Positions 11,745 through 24,500 of a stretch of 64,000 nucleotides of DNA are shown piece by piece (position 1 is the first letter of the stretch; every line of letters begins with the position of its first letter). Source of the stretch: Metallyticus violacea. Its lineage: Eukaryota; Arthropoda; Insecta; Mantodea; Metallyticidae. The stretch is from NCBI GenBank assembly GCA_030762175.1, contig CM060833.1:172282501-172346500 (forward strand), given 5' to 3'. Under the pieces are notes generated by a model. That model saw nothing but the letters and a program-made list of their open reading frames with translations. It was not told the origin of the DNA and made no database searches. Made by a program: the position numbers and the translations under genes.

Positions 11745-11955
11745 CAAAAGAAAAACTTGATGAAACAAGAGCTTCTGATTCGCCAGATCTTATGATTAGC
11801 GAGTTTTATCTTTGGAGTTCATTGAAAAATATAGCTATTGAACTTATCCTCACACATGGGGGGAACTTAAATAAACATTCGTAACAACGTTAGGTACATT
11901 AGTGATGGGGATGATGTGGATTGTGTGCAAGGGGAAATGGACAGCACTTTCAGCG
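11745..11955 (+). pseudogene. C-terminal fragment of a Tc/mariner-like DDE transposase
   Basis: The peptide DSPDLMISEFYLWSSLKNIA (about 11,777-11,836) matches the RSPDLTPxDFFLWGxLK block that precedes the last catalytic acid in a widespread insect Tc/mariner-like family. That family often carries a DUF4817-type helix-turn-helix at its N-terminus. About 100 bp later comes a remnant of the C-terminal helix (CVQGEMDSTFSAY). The N-terminal two thirds are absent or unrecognisable here. Family-level naming is from memory of motifs, not a search. Confidence 0.55.
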
Positions 11956-13171
11956 CATACTGAGGAGAGTAAGTACTAAATTTAATATCAGAAGCTGGAA
12001 GGAAAAAGGACGAATACAAAAATTATGAAACCGAGAATCTAATTTGAAATTGGAAAAATAAAAGATACTAAGTGCGAATATAGAAATAATAACACGTTAA
12101 AATTATGACTGCTAATGTAAGTGAACACAAATGGAAACAATCTAGCATAGCAGTACATTCACTTTTACTCTCAACTGCTTTAAATAAACGCAGTTTAGGG
12201 GATGTTTGTAATAATATTCTACCTAAAACTGTTTGCTGAAATAACAGCGCATATATTTTTTCCCAGAATTTTTAGATATATTCTTTCTTATATATTTTGT
12301 ACCTAAGTTTTAAAATGGTGAATCGCTTGAGGGCCGAGCGAACTTAATAAAATACCGACGACCACTAATCTATATTCAGGACTTTCCAATAGCTTTTTCT
12401 GTGTTTTTGCATATGTCCTCAGTTTTTCTGTTTTTTAATAGACATTTACACAACAAAATATTTTAAGTTGTTTACATTTGGTTGTTTATTGTTCTTTGCT
12501 TTGGCCATACTAAATCGTTTAGTAATCCCTTACACTTCATTTTAGAGCCCTCCTCTATTTATGAGAAAGTTCTTTACATTAGTATATTCTCAGACGTTCG
12601 TCCTTAAACAGACTTAACAATCGAACAGTAAACTCATTTCAATTAGCTGCCATGATACCTTGCACAGCACAACTTTGTCTTAACTTCAATGGCTGGACCT
12701 CCAGCCAGTTCACCGGATGCCATGTTTACAAAGGAACCAATGCCATTTTATATGTCATTACATTTTAATTATCACTACGAGATAATCACATTCACATATT
12801 GAAATTGTTGTTTCCTGAGCTTACTGCTAGTCAAAATTTGCGCACCAGGTGAACAGAGGGAGCCACCGAAGGGACATGAGCTAAATGAGAAAGTAGGTTC
12901 CCTCTGTGTCACGGTTCGCACTTCTGCCAGGAACAGTCCACTTCTGTACAGTTATTCCTGTCTACTGCGACCGCTTTCAATGTAGACAGACAATGCAGGA
13001 ATTGGAATAGAAGGTTTTCAGTATGCAACAATGAACTCCTTTACACAAACAATGATGCAATGTTTTGTGTGGTGTTGACCTGCAAGAAGTAGAAGCATGC
13101 ACAGTCGTCAAAGAAGATGTTAAGTGAGTTCTGTCTGGATCAACTACCGCAAAGGCGAAAACCTTCTGAAA
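11956..13171. other. No recognisable gene
   Basis: AT-rich and unremarkable until about 12,850, then a GC-richer patch. TTCCTGTCTACTGCGAC at 12,957-12,973 recurs exactly at 14,001-14,017. Confidence 0.5.
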
Positions 13172-13297
13172 AAATTACAGGAGGAAATTGAGAAAAAGCG
13201 ACCGGAATGCTGGAGTAAGGGAATGTGCTTTGTTCACAACGCACAGACTCATGCTGCTAATGCTACGGCGACGAATGAAGAAGAAACTTCTTGGTAA
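13172..13297 (+). pseudogene. Mariner transposase fragment, second catalytic block
   Basis: One open stretch reads KLQEEIEKKRPECWSKG followed by MCFVHNAQTHAAN. This matches the mariner segment KLxxAIxxKRPGxLxxG-VxLLHDNARPHTA around the second catalytic Asp. Here the HDN triplet has become HN, so that acid is lost, and a stop follows within about 15 codons. Nothing convincing of the rest of the transposase remains on either side. Confidence 0.6.
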
Positions 13298-14408
13298 TGC
13301 AAGAGGACGTGTCATTTCTGCAGTGAAGCAGTAAAATGACCTTGCAAGGACTGTAGAGAACAATCTGTTCACATAAATTCTCTTGTATTCGTTTTTATTA
13401 TGTTAAAACTTTATGACTCTTAAACTAAGTATTTTTTGTTAAAATTACAAAAAATCGATGACATCTACACTGTAACAATCAATTACTAATAGAAAAAGGG
13501 AAAGTGAACATTGTTGTGGTTATCTATATGAGTCACCTAAAATTACCGCCGCAAACATTTCTGAAACAAAAAGTACTATTGATGCCTGTTTTCACCTTAC
13601 CGAAGCTCGGGGAGTCTTGGGCTCATTAATGAAAATTATTGCAAAGCATATTTCTAACAGATTTGTATGGATGGAACAATGCCTGTTGGCTTCAAGAAAA
13701 TTCAACAAGCTAAGATTAGAGTGTTAATGTGGTTCTAGGCAAGTAGTTTATAATGTCATACACGTATAGAGTTCGTAGTTGGTTCATATCCTTGATCATT
13801 TAGCCCCCCGATTGTTAGGCAAAATGTGGTTTGCATTTTGTGTATAATTTAGGGAAATTTTAAAAAAATATGTTGCAGTTTATTCTGGATGGTCTAATAT
13901 TTCGATCCATAGTCATATGAAACTTTTAAAGAGCTCTCTACCCCATTTAATTACATCGGAAATACACAGCATATTCCTTTCTACTGCGACTGTGTGTATC
14001 TTCCTGTCTACTGCGACTGTGTGTATACATTTGCACTTACTTTTCGTTTCCGTTACACGGAGTACCTGTCAGTATGTCGTGATATGGCATTGAACTAGAG
14101 AATACACTAATACTGGAACAACTGGACAACATTCTATGTAAAGAGAAACCAGAAAGAAGTGTGTGCTTCCATGCACTGTGTACGCGGAGGCAAACACCTC
14201 GTTTTTATAGAAAACTATAAAATTAGAATGTACAGAAACCGAAGTATAGGGAGAGGAATAAGAAGTGGGAAAATTGCAGGCATAATTTTTGGTAACAAAC
14301 ATTTTTGGTACTATAAAAAATAAAATTTAAATCAATTTGAAAATTATGTAGGGAAAGTAAGAGGAATGTGTTGGAGGAAAGCGATTAAGACAAAGGAATA
14401 ACAATAAA
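13298..14408. other. No gene; one small duplication
   Basis: AT-rich and without coding signal. The 27-bp unit starting ctactgcgactgtgtgtatc is present twice in tandem, at 13,981 and 14,008. Confidence 0.5.
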
Positions 14409-14514
14409 AAAGGAAGGAAGGGAGGGAGGGAGGGAGGGAGGGAGGGAGGGAAGGAAGGAAGGAAGGAAGGAAGGAAGGAAGGAAGGAAGGAAGGAAGGAA
14501 GGTAGGAAGGAAGG
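14409..14514. repeat. (GGGA)n-(GGAA)n microsatellite
   Basis: A G and A only tract of about 105 bp with one interrupting T at 14,503. The proline- and leucine-rich frame on the minus strand (14,327-14,617) is only its translation. Confidence 0.95.
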
Positions 14515-17305
14515 TGATTACCTTCAGGGAAGTATTTGTAAAGTTCACTTTATGATATTTATAGTTAGATCCATTTACATAACAGCCGGCGTGTTGGGAC
14601 ATTGAATTAACAAACACTCCAGGATCAAGGAAATGGGTAGAAATAATAGTAATAAATATTCATTCATTTATAAGGTTTATAATTTCCCTTAATTTTAAAC
14701 AAAATACGTTTTGCCCAAAATTTGGGGGAATGTTTTGCTTTTTGCACAATGCTCATCTTTAAAAAGGGATGAAAATCAAAGCTCTATTTATGACGATATT
14801 TGCCCTAGCATTGGAATAAGCCCTACTGACATTCTAATGTCATCTGGTTGTATTTCTTTAAGTCAGTAGGTCTTATTACATTTTAAGTGCTAGAAATAAA
14901 TTTTCAAATATTTATTTCATTTTATGGCTTATTGTCTGAGTTTTATTTTAACTAAAACAGCGCACCAATGTCTTTCGTTTCAGAGATATTCACGATGGTG
15001 TTTTTAGGTTATCCATGCTTGTTTTGAGGATTGTTCAAAATTCAAGGCTATATGTAATAATATGTTATTTGCTTTCATACGCCTGTTACTTATTGTGACG
15101 TAGGTTTTATTGCTTTATTTTATATTATGAGTTTACTTTGCAAAATATCACAAGAAATCATGTTCGTTAATGTAGTGTTAATGGTACATGGCACGCCGAT
15201 TCGTAACACAACCAAGTGCTGAAAAAAAGGAAAAGTTTTAAAAATGATGGCCGACACACACTTGATATTTTTCCTCGACGATAGTTTGCCAGCTGTTGCT
15301 GCCGCCGAAGCGAAACTTCATGTGCAGCTTTCAAAAACCCACATCAAAGACTGTCGTGAACAGTTGCTATTTAACAATCTGTGAACTTAACATTTAAATG
15401 TGTTTAAAGAAGAAATTGCCTAGTCCCAAAGTTTGAACACACGTTATGCAATGAAAATTATTAACATTTTTTTGATTTGTAATGCTTTTTAAACACTCCT
15501 TTTTTCAATTTTATTTACTTGGCTACCATTTACTGTAAACCCGTTTTGCAGGAAAACCTTTTTTTTTTTCTGATTACAATTATTTTAATTCTATAGCAGT
15601 TTAAAATTTTAATGTCACATCTGAATAGAATGTATATGTAATTTGCCTTAATTTATACTTGTATAATTTTTTCTGTCCTTTCGAATAAAGATGCGGCTTC
15701 TTCATTCTTTTACCGTGAACATGATCATTCTGCACATCAATTTTACGTGCATTTATCCAAGATCACTTGCGTAAACATGTAATGCGTACAATAAATTATA
15801 TTATCAAACCTTTAAAATGATATGAAAACAATGTGACCTCAATACAAAAACATACACTTTTATTGTAAAAATTAACAAAACAGCCACATATTGCGAATAG
15901 GAAATATGAGATGGGGAAGAAATGATCAGAAACACCTGTAACAGTAGAAAATTGCTAAAACATAGTACTATAAATCCTTACTCCTCTCTGGTACTAAAAC
16001 ACAGTATTTCAAATGTCTGCTGCAAATGCTGTCTTGTGTCTGAGGCTGGATGCAGTGCATTATGGGTATTCCAATTGTTTGTCACAACTGCGCCGAAAGC
16101 TGCAGCTACAAGAGAGTCTTTTGCTATTTTAACTGGATTTGCGAATATCAGCTTAAATAAAACATGTTTGATATTACAGGCTTTTGGTGTGCCGGTATTG
16201 TTAATTGCAATATATTAGGCAGGTAATTAAAACCAAAGCTTAGTGCTGTAGAGGTATCAGGACAGAGCTGTTAGAGAATAACCATGTCATTTAAAGACTG
16301 CAGACGGAACACACGGCAGTTCTCATTGCTCAAAGTCGGGAACAACTTGGCCAGGAGCGACTTGGCTACATCCAAACTTTTGTTTTATTTGGCGTTTCGA
16401 AACGTAGCAACAAATATTTTTGTGTGCCTTTCACTAAATACTTTTTGGAAATTTTAGTTTTGTTCCCTAATAACAGCAGCTCCATTTGATTGAAAGGGGA
16501 GATCTTGTGACTGTAACTTATGCAATAGTCAATGGAGGTGCAACAGGTGCAGTTTATCTAGAATTTCAGTTTACAGAATACATAAACACGAGCAAGATTA
16601 ACGTTTCATATGAAATACTAGAATCGTGTTTTTGTTCTGCTTTACCGGAGTTTAGCGACTTGTGTTCAGTTGTTAATTATTTTCGATGACTGTGATTTGT
16701 ACAAATAAACAGTGGCCGGTTTTTAAATTTACTTACTTATCATATTGGGGTATCTTCACTTCTCGTCCCAAACCTAGTTTCAGTCATTGAACAATTAAGT
16801 AAAATATCGTATGAAACACCTGTTACAGGACGGTACCTACCATCTAATGAAGCATTTGCTAAATTCATTTGGCGAGTATAATGGAGCAAAATGTCACAAT
16901 ATGAATATTTTACATATTGTTTATACTCATCATTTTTTACCAAGAATTTGAAAGATGAATCAATTGAGAAAATATCTCAGTTACAGGCTGCACTGTACCA
17001 TGGCTGTCACTCTCATTATTTAGTTTGTGTGTTCTCCCAGCGTCAACCGGGAACCTGTCGCAACTGAGGTGTGTGTTCTGAAAACGTCCAAAGGTGTAGT
17101 TAATGCGTTTTTATTGCCCAATATTTACAATCATTATTTATACAGCATCGTTCGCATGGCCTTTCAGTCATATGTTATTCGTTACACAGACATACATAGA
17201 AAAAGAATTTCCACTTCAAATCAAATACTTTTACATTATCCCCTAAGCATAAACACGTAAATATATACTTACACACATACGTGTGTATACACATTCACTT
17301 GCTCA

Positions 17306-17306
<1 letters not shown>
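14515..17306. other. No recognisable gene
   Basis: Frames of 60-98 codons at 15,922 and 16,486 resemble nothing known and have no splice context. I see no transposon motif here. Confidence 0.5.

Positions 17307-17346
<40 letters not shown>
17307..17346. repeat. (AC)n microsatellite
   Basis: About twenty AC units, followed by a short duplicated ctcgga. Confidence 0.95.
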
Positions 17347-17348
<2 letters not shown>

Positions 17349-18045
17349 GGACTCGGACTCAAAGAGCCCGTCTACTCGAACAAAGCACTACGAATTCCAT
17401 GAACTTTGCATAGAAAAGAACCAAGCTTCGGCTAATTGTCTTCCTGTGCAAACACATCCCACTATTTTAACCTATCCCTATTCAACTTATTTTTAAGTGC
17501 AATCAACATCCAGAGTTCGATACCTGGATAGTCCATTCGAATGTGGTTACAGTTTTCCCTGTCTCCCCAAAGTATCTCCCATTCTCATCTGTTATTTTAC
17601 TTGCTTTCCATGGCCCCAATCTAATTCCATGCTAGATCCGATCTATTTTGAGAACATGTGAAATATACATACATATCTCTGCCACATCTGCTTTTGATTT
17701 AGTTGCCTAATCTAAGTGATATTGTCTCTCTGCATTCTGTTGGTTAATTTCCCTAACCCTTTTTGTACTTTTCTCCAAACATGATTATCATTCCTTGCTC
17801 CATTCTCCCATACCCAATGCTGCCTAAATTTATTTTAATATTTGGTGCCCAGTATCTTTGGTCTAATTGATGTTGTATGTGTGTATTTATTAACTGCGAT
17901 TGGGTTTATACCTTGTTGCAGTGAAGAAAAATGAAAATACAGTGATTATTTAGAACAAAATGTTTAACTTAGAGTTAATTAACAACGTAGAATTATGTAA
18001 GCAAATCTAATTTAAATATATATTGAATTAATTTTACACTTTTAT
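17347..18045. other. No recognisable gene
   Basis: Some gccacatctgc-like and cattctc stretches suggest decayed repeat, but nothing can be assigned. Confidence 0.45.
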
Positions 18046-18395
18046 ACACCAGTTAACTGAATTAAATGCATTTTACATAACTAAAATCATGTCAATATAG
18101 TTGGATCGACATCAACCTGTTTAAATACATTAAACTAATTAAATACATGTTAATTTACTTTTACACATATTAATTTAATTAACTGCATTTTCTCTAACTA
18201 AAATGTTAATTTAGTTGAATTAGATGCACTTCAACTTAATTTTACGCATATTAATTTAATTAAGTACACCTCACCTAACAAAAACAGGTCAGCCTAGTTT
18301 AATACACATCAATCTAGTTAAATACGTTAAACTAATTAAATACATGTCAACTTAATTTTACACATATTAACTTAATGAAATACATCTATAAAATT
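18046..18395. repeat. Degenerate 20-bp tandem array
   Basis: The stretch divides into about sixteen units of 18-20 bp, most ending in aatac, acac or aatgc. They resemble atnttaacttaattaaatac. Good examples are acatcaacctgtttaaatac, atattaatttaattaactgc and acatcaatctagttaaatac. The A+T content is above 75 percent. The array ends about 200 bp beyond the 3' end of the neighbouring minus strand LINE, so it may derive from its 3' UTR or lie in flanking DNA. Confidence 0.75.
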
Positions 18396-18579
18396 ATCAG
18401 CTTTGTCAAATATAATTCAGCTTATTTAGGTCTAGACACTTATCAGTCTGAATAATGTTATAAAGAAGTTAAGCGAAGCTAGTCAATTAAATACAATGAG
18501 GGGTTAAACAACATTTCAAGTTGTCCTGGGAAACTTAAATTTGAATACTAATTATATCCTTATAAATGAATTTATACAA

Positions 18580-20790
18580 CATAATTATAGGTTACTTTTA
18601 AATATTGTCAGAGAAGAATAACCCTAAAAAACAACGGCAGGTATTTCATTCCAGTCATTTATAGTTTTATTTGTGAATGAAAATTTACCTGCATCTGTTG
18701 CCTACAATTGCTTTGCTACCATGGTATGTTGGCATTTCTAATCTACTTGTGATATCCCTCCCTGCATTTTGTTCTGTGTAACGACGTTATCTTCGCTTTT
18801 CTACATCTCTCTGTTTGTGATTACTGCTTTAACGTTTTCGTCCCCAAGTTCTTACGAATTTTGCTGCTCTGCGCTGAAATGTTTCTAGGATTTGATTTGA
18901 TCCTACAAGCTGCTCCATGCTCCATTTCCTTGTATTTTGAAGTATTTTCATATTAAAATTTAACCCTCATGCTTTCCTCTAACACTATCAATTTGTTCGT
19001 TTCATGCAAGTTTAGAACTTAAGTATTTACAGCAGTTTGGAGAAATTTCTATATTATCAAGTTTATAATTAAAATTAATTTCTTCTTGGCTTTCACAAAA
19101 TGTGTTTGCCCCACATTTGAACCATTTAATATTATGTTTAACCGCCCGAATGAAATGTTATTAAGGCCGTTTTGTAAAATGTTCATAGGGGAACTGTCAT
19201 TTTTTTTCTATAAACGATACAATCGTCGGCAAATAACCGTACGTTGGACCTTATATATAAATAATAAACAATAGGTCCTAAGAACGCTATTCCCGATAAT
19301 TGTCATTTCCTGACCTACCTCTCTTGAGTTCGCTTTTCTAAAAAAGAATGCAACTTATAACCATTCTATCTATTTGTAATCCATTAATAAGTCACGCGAT
19401 ATTAAATCAAATACTACGCCTACATCCAGTTCCTCAACCAATGCAATAATTTGCTTCCATGTTGACGGTGCAGAACCGCTCTTTGTAGGATACATGAGAC
19501 TGGTGTGAGACTAACCGGTCTCTAATTTCTGTATTTCTTATGCAGGCTACGACAACGGACTTCAGGCTAGAATGAATAAGCTCATAATATACGAAATGAT
19601 AATCTTTCTCCTAGCTTCACACTTCCGTTGCAATATCACAAAGTTAGATTTTGTCTCTTCCTTCTGTCAGTGTGACTACCCATATTTGTAATTATTGTCT
19701 TTTTACTATTGCGATCATCATTTGTGTTAAATGCCAAAATAAGAATTTAATAAATTTCTTTCTCCTCCGTTATTCCCCCCCCCCTTTTGTTTTCATCACT
19801 CAGTTTCTCGTTGTTTCCCCTTCTCCACCGTGCAATCTTCTGATTTCTACCTGCGTTTAGTATTTGTTTCAGGAAAATTCTTGTGCTTCCCCCCCCCCCC
19901 CCCCACATCCCAGTTCTTCGGCCAATTCAATACATTTAACTGAGTGCTCTGTTATGTGCATTCCTAGTCTTTTACTCTGTGTTGAGCATATTACTCTGGA
20001 TTGAGGTTATTTTTAATTCTTTTGTGAGGAACACATTCCATCAGTACCTAAAAAATTGTCTTTAAATTTACTCCGAATGTCCCCCAAATTTCCCCCAATC
20101 CTTAGAAAATCATCATATTTTTATAATAAATGCCCCAATGTCAGTTTTATAGAAATCCAAATGTATTAACGAACTGCTCCTTGGTAATTTATTATTTTCC
20201 TTGCTGACCTTTAATAGAACGTTCCTATGACCGCAAATGTTCTGTAGCACATCGCAGGTGGTGATATAGGTCTGAGAGTAGATAGCAGGTATTATTGGGT
20301 AAACTATTGTTTGAAGCGTCGACGTCACGTTTCAATTTACTCTAAATAGGTTTAAGTCTCCGAAAATTATCATCTTACGATTATGTATTGGTGAATTTAA
20401 ACTTTTATGTAATTTGTATAAAGTTAAATAAATTAATTCCTTAAGCAGTTTGTAACATGCAAATATATCCGTTTAATTTTTTGTCTGCACACATAATATT
20501 TCAACTTCGTTTTGTACCCGTAAGAGATTGCTACTATTTCTATGTATGCCTCTTCCCACACTATCCTTATTCCTTCTAAAAACTGTAGTTTTGTCTAATC
20601 GTTTATATCATCTCGCAGCCATGATTCCATACCGATTATTACATCAGGACTGTAAACTGTTAACTCATTCAATATACTACGGTAATTAACCTGCATCAAT
20701 CTGATAACGCTCATTCTTGCCTGAATATTCTGAAAGTGTCCTGTATCTTCATTCTCCTCCATACTTTCAAATAACGTCGTCACTCATGAA
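18580..20790 (-). pseudogene. LINE ORF2 remains (endonuclease and reverse transcriptase), CR1/L2-like
   Basis: On the minus strand the endonuclease starts near 20,740 (IRLMQVNYRSILNEL), continues SPDVIIGMESWLRDDI (about 20,600-20,650) and reaches the GDxN motif as KMIIFGDLNLF (about 20,335-20,370). The reverse transcriptase catalytic box is intact at the residue level: SNVRLFADDCIVYRK (19,209-19,250). A remnant of the upstream DFSKAF-type block precedes it. The C-terminal YKxSFxxRTIxDWNxLP signature appears as FTNKTINDWNEIPAVVF (about 18,635-18,685). Stops and frameshifts are numerous, so it is long dead. C runs at 19,775-19,784 and 19,889-19,904 interrupt the middle. Assigned to the APE-endonuclease CR1/L2/jockey-like group; the clade is uncertain. 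Confidence 0.82.
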
Positions 20791-21560
20791 AAGAGCGAGT
20801 CCAGGGCCGCGGCACCCCTCTGTTGAAATAGACGCCATTCCCTCCCAGCCCCTTAAAGTAGCCTCATTCGATCTTCTTCGTTGGTCTTCAAAATCTTCCT
20901 GCAGTAGATGTCCCGTCAGGAAACTTTCTTCCCCATCGTCGTCAGATCTCCTAGTACATCATGTTCTCGTAACGTTCGATTACATGCCTCAGGCTGCTGT
21001 ATATTGATAAAGTTATCAGGACATGACTCAGTTTCACCCTGGATTTCAAATTCAACCGTATCATTTCAGAGAAGTTTATCACTATCTCCTATCAATCCAC
21101 AGCCTCAAGCATAGAATCATCCTATAACTTTATTCCATTCCTGCGGCTAAACTCAAATTAGGACAGGCACGCAGCAAATGCACTCAGATTGGTTTCTAAC
21201 CCAGTCCTGAAAAGTCTGGTTCCGGTCCTGGTTCTGGTGCTGCTCGATGCCTCGCTTCCCTTCTTCAGTCCGAATGCTAGGAAACATTCCACAGTCATAT
21301 CCCTCCCTATTTGTGGTACAATAGTTCCCCCATGTCCTGATCTCCGTAGTCCCTGGTTTACTTCCTTCAGGCCTCCAATTTTCTCAACCAGTAGAAGTTT
21401 CGTTTGCAGCTCCAAACCTCGCCCTGAAGATCCCTGGTAGCTTCATCTCCTTGTTGCTCTTCTGGCAGATGAAGAGAAAGCACTTCGCACAACACGATAG
21501 GTTGGACCTAAGTTTTTCTTACAAAACCCACACTTCTCATCGCCACGTGCCGGATTAAGT
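20791..21560 (-). pseudogene. ORF1 remains of the same LINE
   Basis: Directly upstream of the endonuclease on the minus strand is a GC-richer stretch. It begins with a Cys-pair motif, EKCGFCKKNLGPTYRVVR (about 21,485-21,540), like the zinc-finger start of CR1-type ORF1 proteins. A likely coiled-coil follows, ELQTKLLLVEKIGGLKEV (about 21,360-21,412), in a frame open for 85 codons (21,158-21,415). The remainder to about 20,800 is frameshifted. ORF1 proteins of this kind bind the element RNA. Placement immediately 5' of ORF2 in the same orientation supports the call more than the motifs alone do. Confidence 0.65.
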
Positions 21561-21564
21561 AGCG

Positions 21565-24500
21565 ATTACAGATAGAAATACAAATTTACACTTTGCTAAC
21601 TACTTGAGCTCTTACCCTGAGTTCTCCAGCCCAATGCAGCCCAAACACCGATCGCACGGTAGCTAGCAAGGTCACACCCCATTTGAACAACCGAAAGTCC
21701 AAAAAGAGTTTCTAAAGCGAATTTTAGGAGTGGGAAGGAATAACTGTAGCATTTCACTGGAATTTGGGCGCTATAAAAACCTTTTTTCATTGTAAAATTA
21801 AGTACTGGTTACGCTTAATAAAAGTATCGCACAACTTCATGCCCACGTCATTCATTCTGCGACGAGCAATTTAAGGGAGAGGTCGTGTTTTCTACCTGCC
21901 CTCTGATTGCTGATTCTGCGTTTTTCGTACAGTTTCTGTATTTGCATCTTAGATAAATGAGCTCAGAAAATGCTTTTTCACAGAAGTACACAGGGTGTTG
22001 CGAAAGGTAATAAGTTTATGGTCTTCTGGAAAGCTGGATCTTGCCGACAGGTGCTGCTGTTAGCAGGGAAAAGACGACTGTAGACTTGAGTGTTCTGCCT
22101 CCTCCATGTTTTTGACTTGCCTATTTTCAGGAACAATGGTCGTCTTCAATTTTAATCTAATTTGCTTTAATTCATTAAATACACATAATAAATTTGTGTT
22201 ATTATTAATTTTCTTGTAATTCATTGTTTGTATGTGCATATTCAAGAACAGTACATCTCCTGGAAGCAACTTGCGCACCCTCCGGGGTACTGAGGGACTG
22301 CTTGGTTTGGGTAATAATTCCACCTTAATTTAATAATCTGAATCTAAAATTACTTTCCACGATGATTTTTAATTGCCTAAATAGTTGTATAAGATGATCT
22401 TTGCATCTGGGATGTCTCTATGCACGATCCAGCATATTTGGACTCTATTAGCCTTGTGATTTCTTTTTCAATCGTTTAGATCTGCAGATGAAAATGCTCG
22501 CCTTTCTCCTCGCTGACGACCCAAGCGTCCAAGAAATGAGGTTCTAAAGAATGTTATATCGTACAACTTTGAATTCACAAGATCACGGTAGTTTTCTGCT
22601 TAATGCTTTAAAACTGATAAAGTTTATTGTTCATTATTACAGTCTTATTTGTAGCTGTACATCAACTCTGGGAAAATTATAATTTCAAAATTCTTATTCT
22701 TTCTTATGAAATTTGAAATTCCGGAAGCAGATAATATTTTGTTTAAATTCTTTCAGAATCCACCAGAGCGCCTTACAGTCGCCCATTATTCAAACCCCGC
22801 AAGAACGTTAGTTGCACTCAGTTGACAATGTGAACGATATGTTCACGAAACATGTCCTATTATTTTAATAATTAAAGGAATGAAACGCTCATGAGTGTTG
22901 ATTATTTTAACTTTTTAATAAACAAAGAAGTTATATTTTCGTTTTACTGCGTGGATTCCTTCAAAGGTATAAAATAAAATAAAATAAAATAAAAAAGGCG
23001 ATTTAAGTTGAAGTCATTGTTTTCTACTGTACTGAGACTTCTTATCGCTGATAGCTGAATTGTTTATTTTGAAAATTGGATCCACCACTTCTTTCTCCTT
23101 CTTTTGTGAACAACTATTTTCACATCTCCCTTTCATATGAGCGGCATGCGATACAGGTATTGATGGGAATTCATTGCCATTATGTACTCATACAAACAAA
23201 CTTTTAATGAGTGTTTATGAACTTGGTCGATGCTGATGACCGGAGTTTCCATAATTAAATAAACATTATTATAAAAATTACAAAACTTTTTCTTTAAATA
23301 AGTAGTCTATGACATCATTACGGCTGCCACGGTATATGCATGTTCTTGTGTCTTTTGGTAGATTCTATGCTTTGACCCTAAAACTTAAAAAGTATATGAA
23401 TATTAAGCTTTTCCTGAGTTAATAACCGAAACTTTGACGGAAAACTTGCATCGTGAATAACAGATCACTTTTCCTATCTTCGTCATGAGCACGATAAAAG
23501 TTGGAGTTTCACTTGAGGTCCCAAATCTGGATACTCTTTATACAGACTTAATTGCAGATGTCAAATTTGTATACCAGGTGCTTCTCCTTAAATGAAAATA
23601 GATTTACAGTTTTTCTCAAGTGATGAAAGAAAAGTAGAATGTAGGTCTTTGCAGGTATTTCCTCTAATGTTAATTAAACAGAAATAGAAATCACTTGAAT
23701 CGTTCATTTCCTCCCAAGTATATAAATTATAATGTGTACCATTTTTCCATCCAGTGAGAAGCCGAACACATAGACACCCAGTGTTTAACAAAATAAAGTT
23801 TATGTATTCTTTACATGTGGCAGGAAATTCCGCCCCTGAGACTTGTAGATTTGGTTTGTAGAACTTTTCTAAAAACTAATATCATATAAAGATAAATACA
23901 TTACACAGCGCAAACACGAGGACTAAAGAGAAGCAAATATTTGTGTTAACACTACACTCAGTGCTGACTCTCTGTTTACATAACTGCAACATGTCAGAAC
24001 ATAACTGAAATGGAGTACATAGTTCCAACATAAGAAAAGGCTTATAAAATAAAACAGTAAATATAAAGTTAAGACATTCTGTATCGGACGAAAAAAATAT
24101 TAATGTGTGAAAAAGGGAATTCTGTATTCTCGTATTTGTTCAGATTAATTTAATTATATGTATTCAGTTTTCCTTTTGAAAAAAGTAATCATGTTGATAA
24201 ATGCCATCTGCGAGATGAATCATTACAACAATATGGCGGAAATTCTATTTTTGTTTAAGATATTCGTATGAAAGCATTATTCCAAAATATACTATAAATA
24301 ACTTCTAAAGTCACTAAAGTCCCTTATCAGTTAATACACTGCACTAGGAGAAGCCAGATACTGTAGAAATAATTAATACATAGAAAGCACTTTAATCAAA
24401 TATTTAAAACAAAACTGTGCCAGGAAACGCAAATGGATTCTTGGTATGAGAATAAAGGTAATTAATTTCGTGCTCAAGCGCCCTGCTGGTTTATCATCTC

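Noticed and set aside
14327..14617. Proline- and leucine-rich frame on the minus strand
   Set aside because: It is the translation of the GGAA/GGGA microsatellite.
22480..22600. Good acceptor followed by SADENARLSPR and, after a stop, RPKRPRNEVLKNVI
   Set aside because: It is interrupted by a TGA after 11 codons and no donor lies before it.
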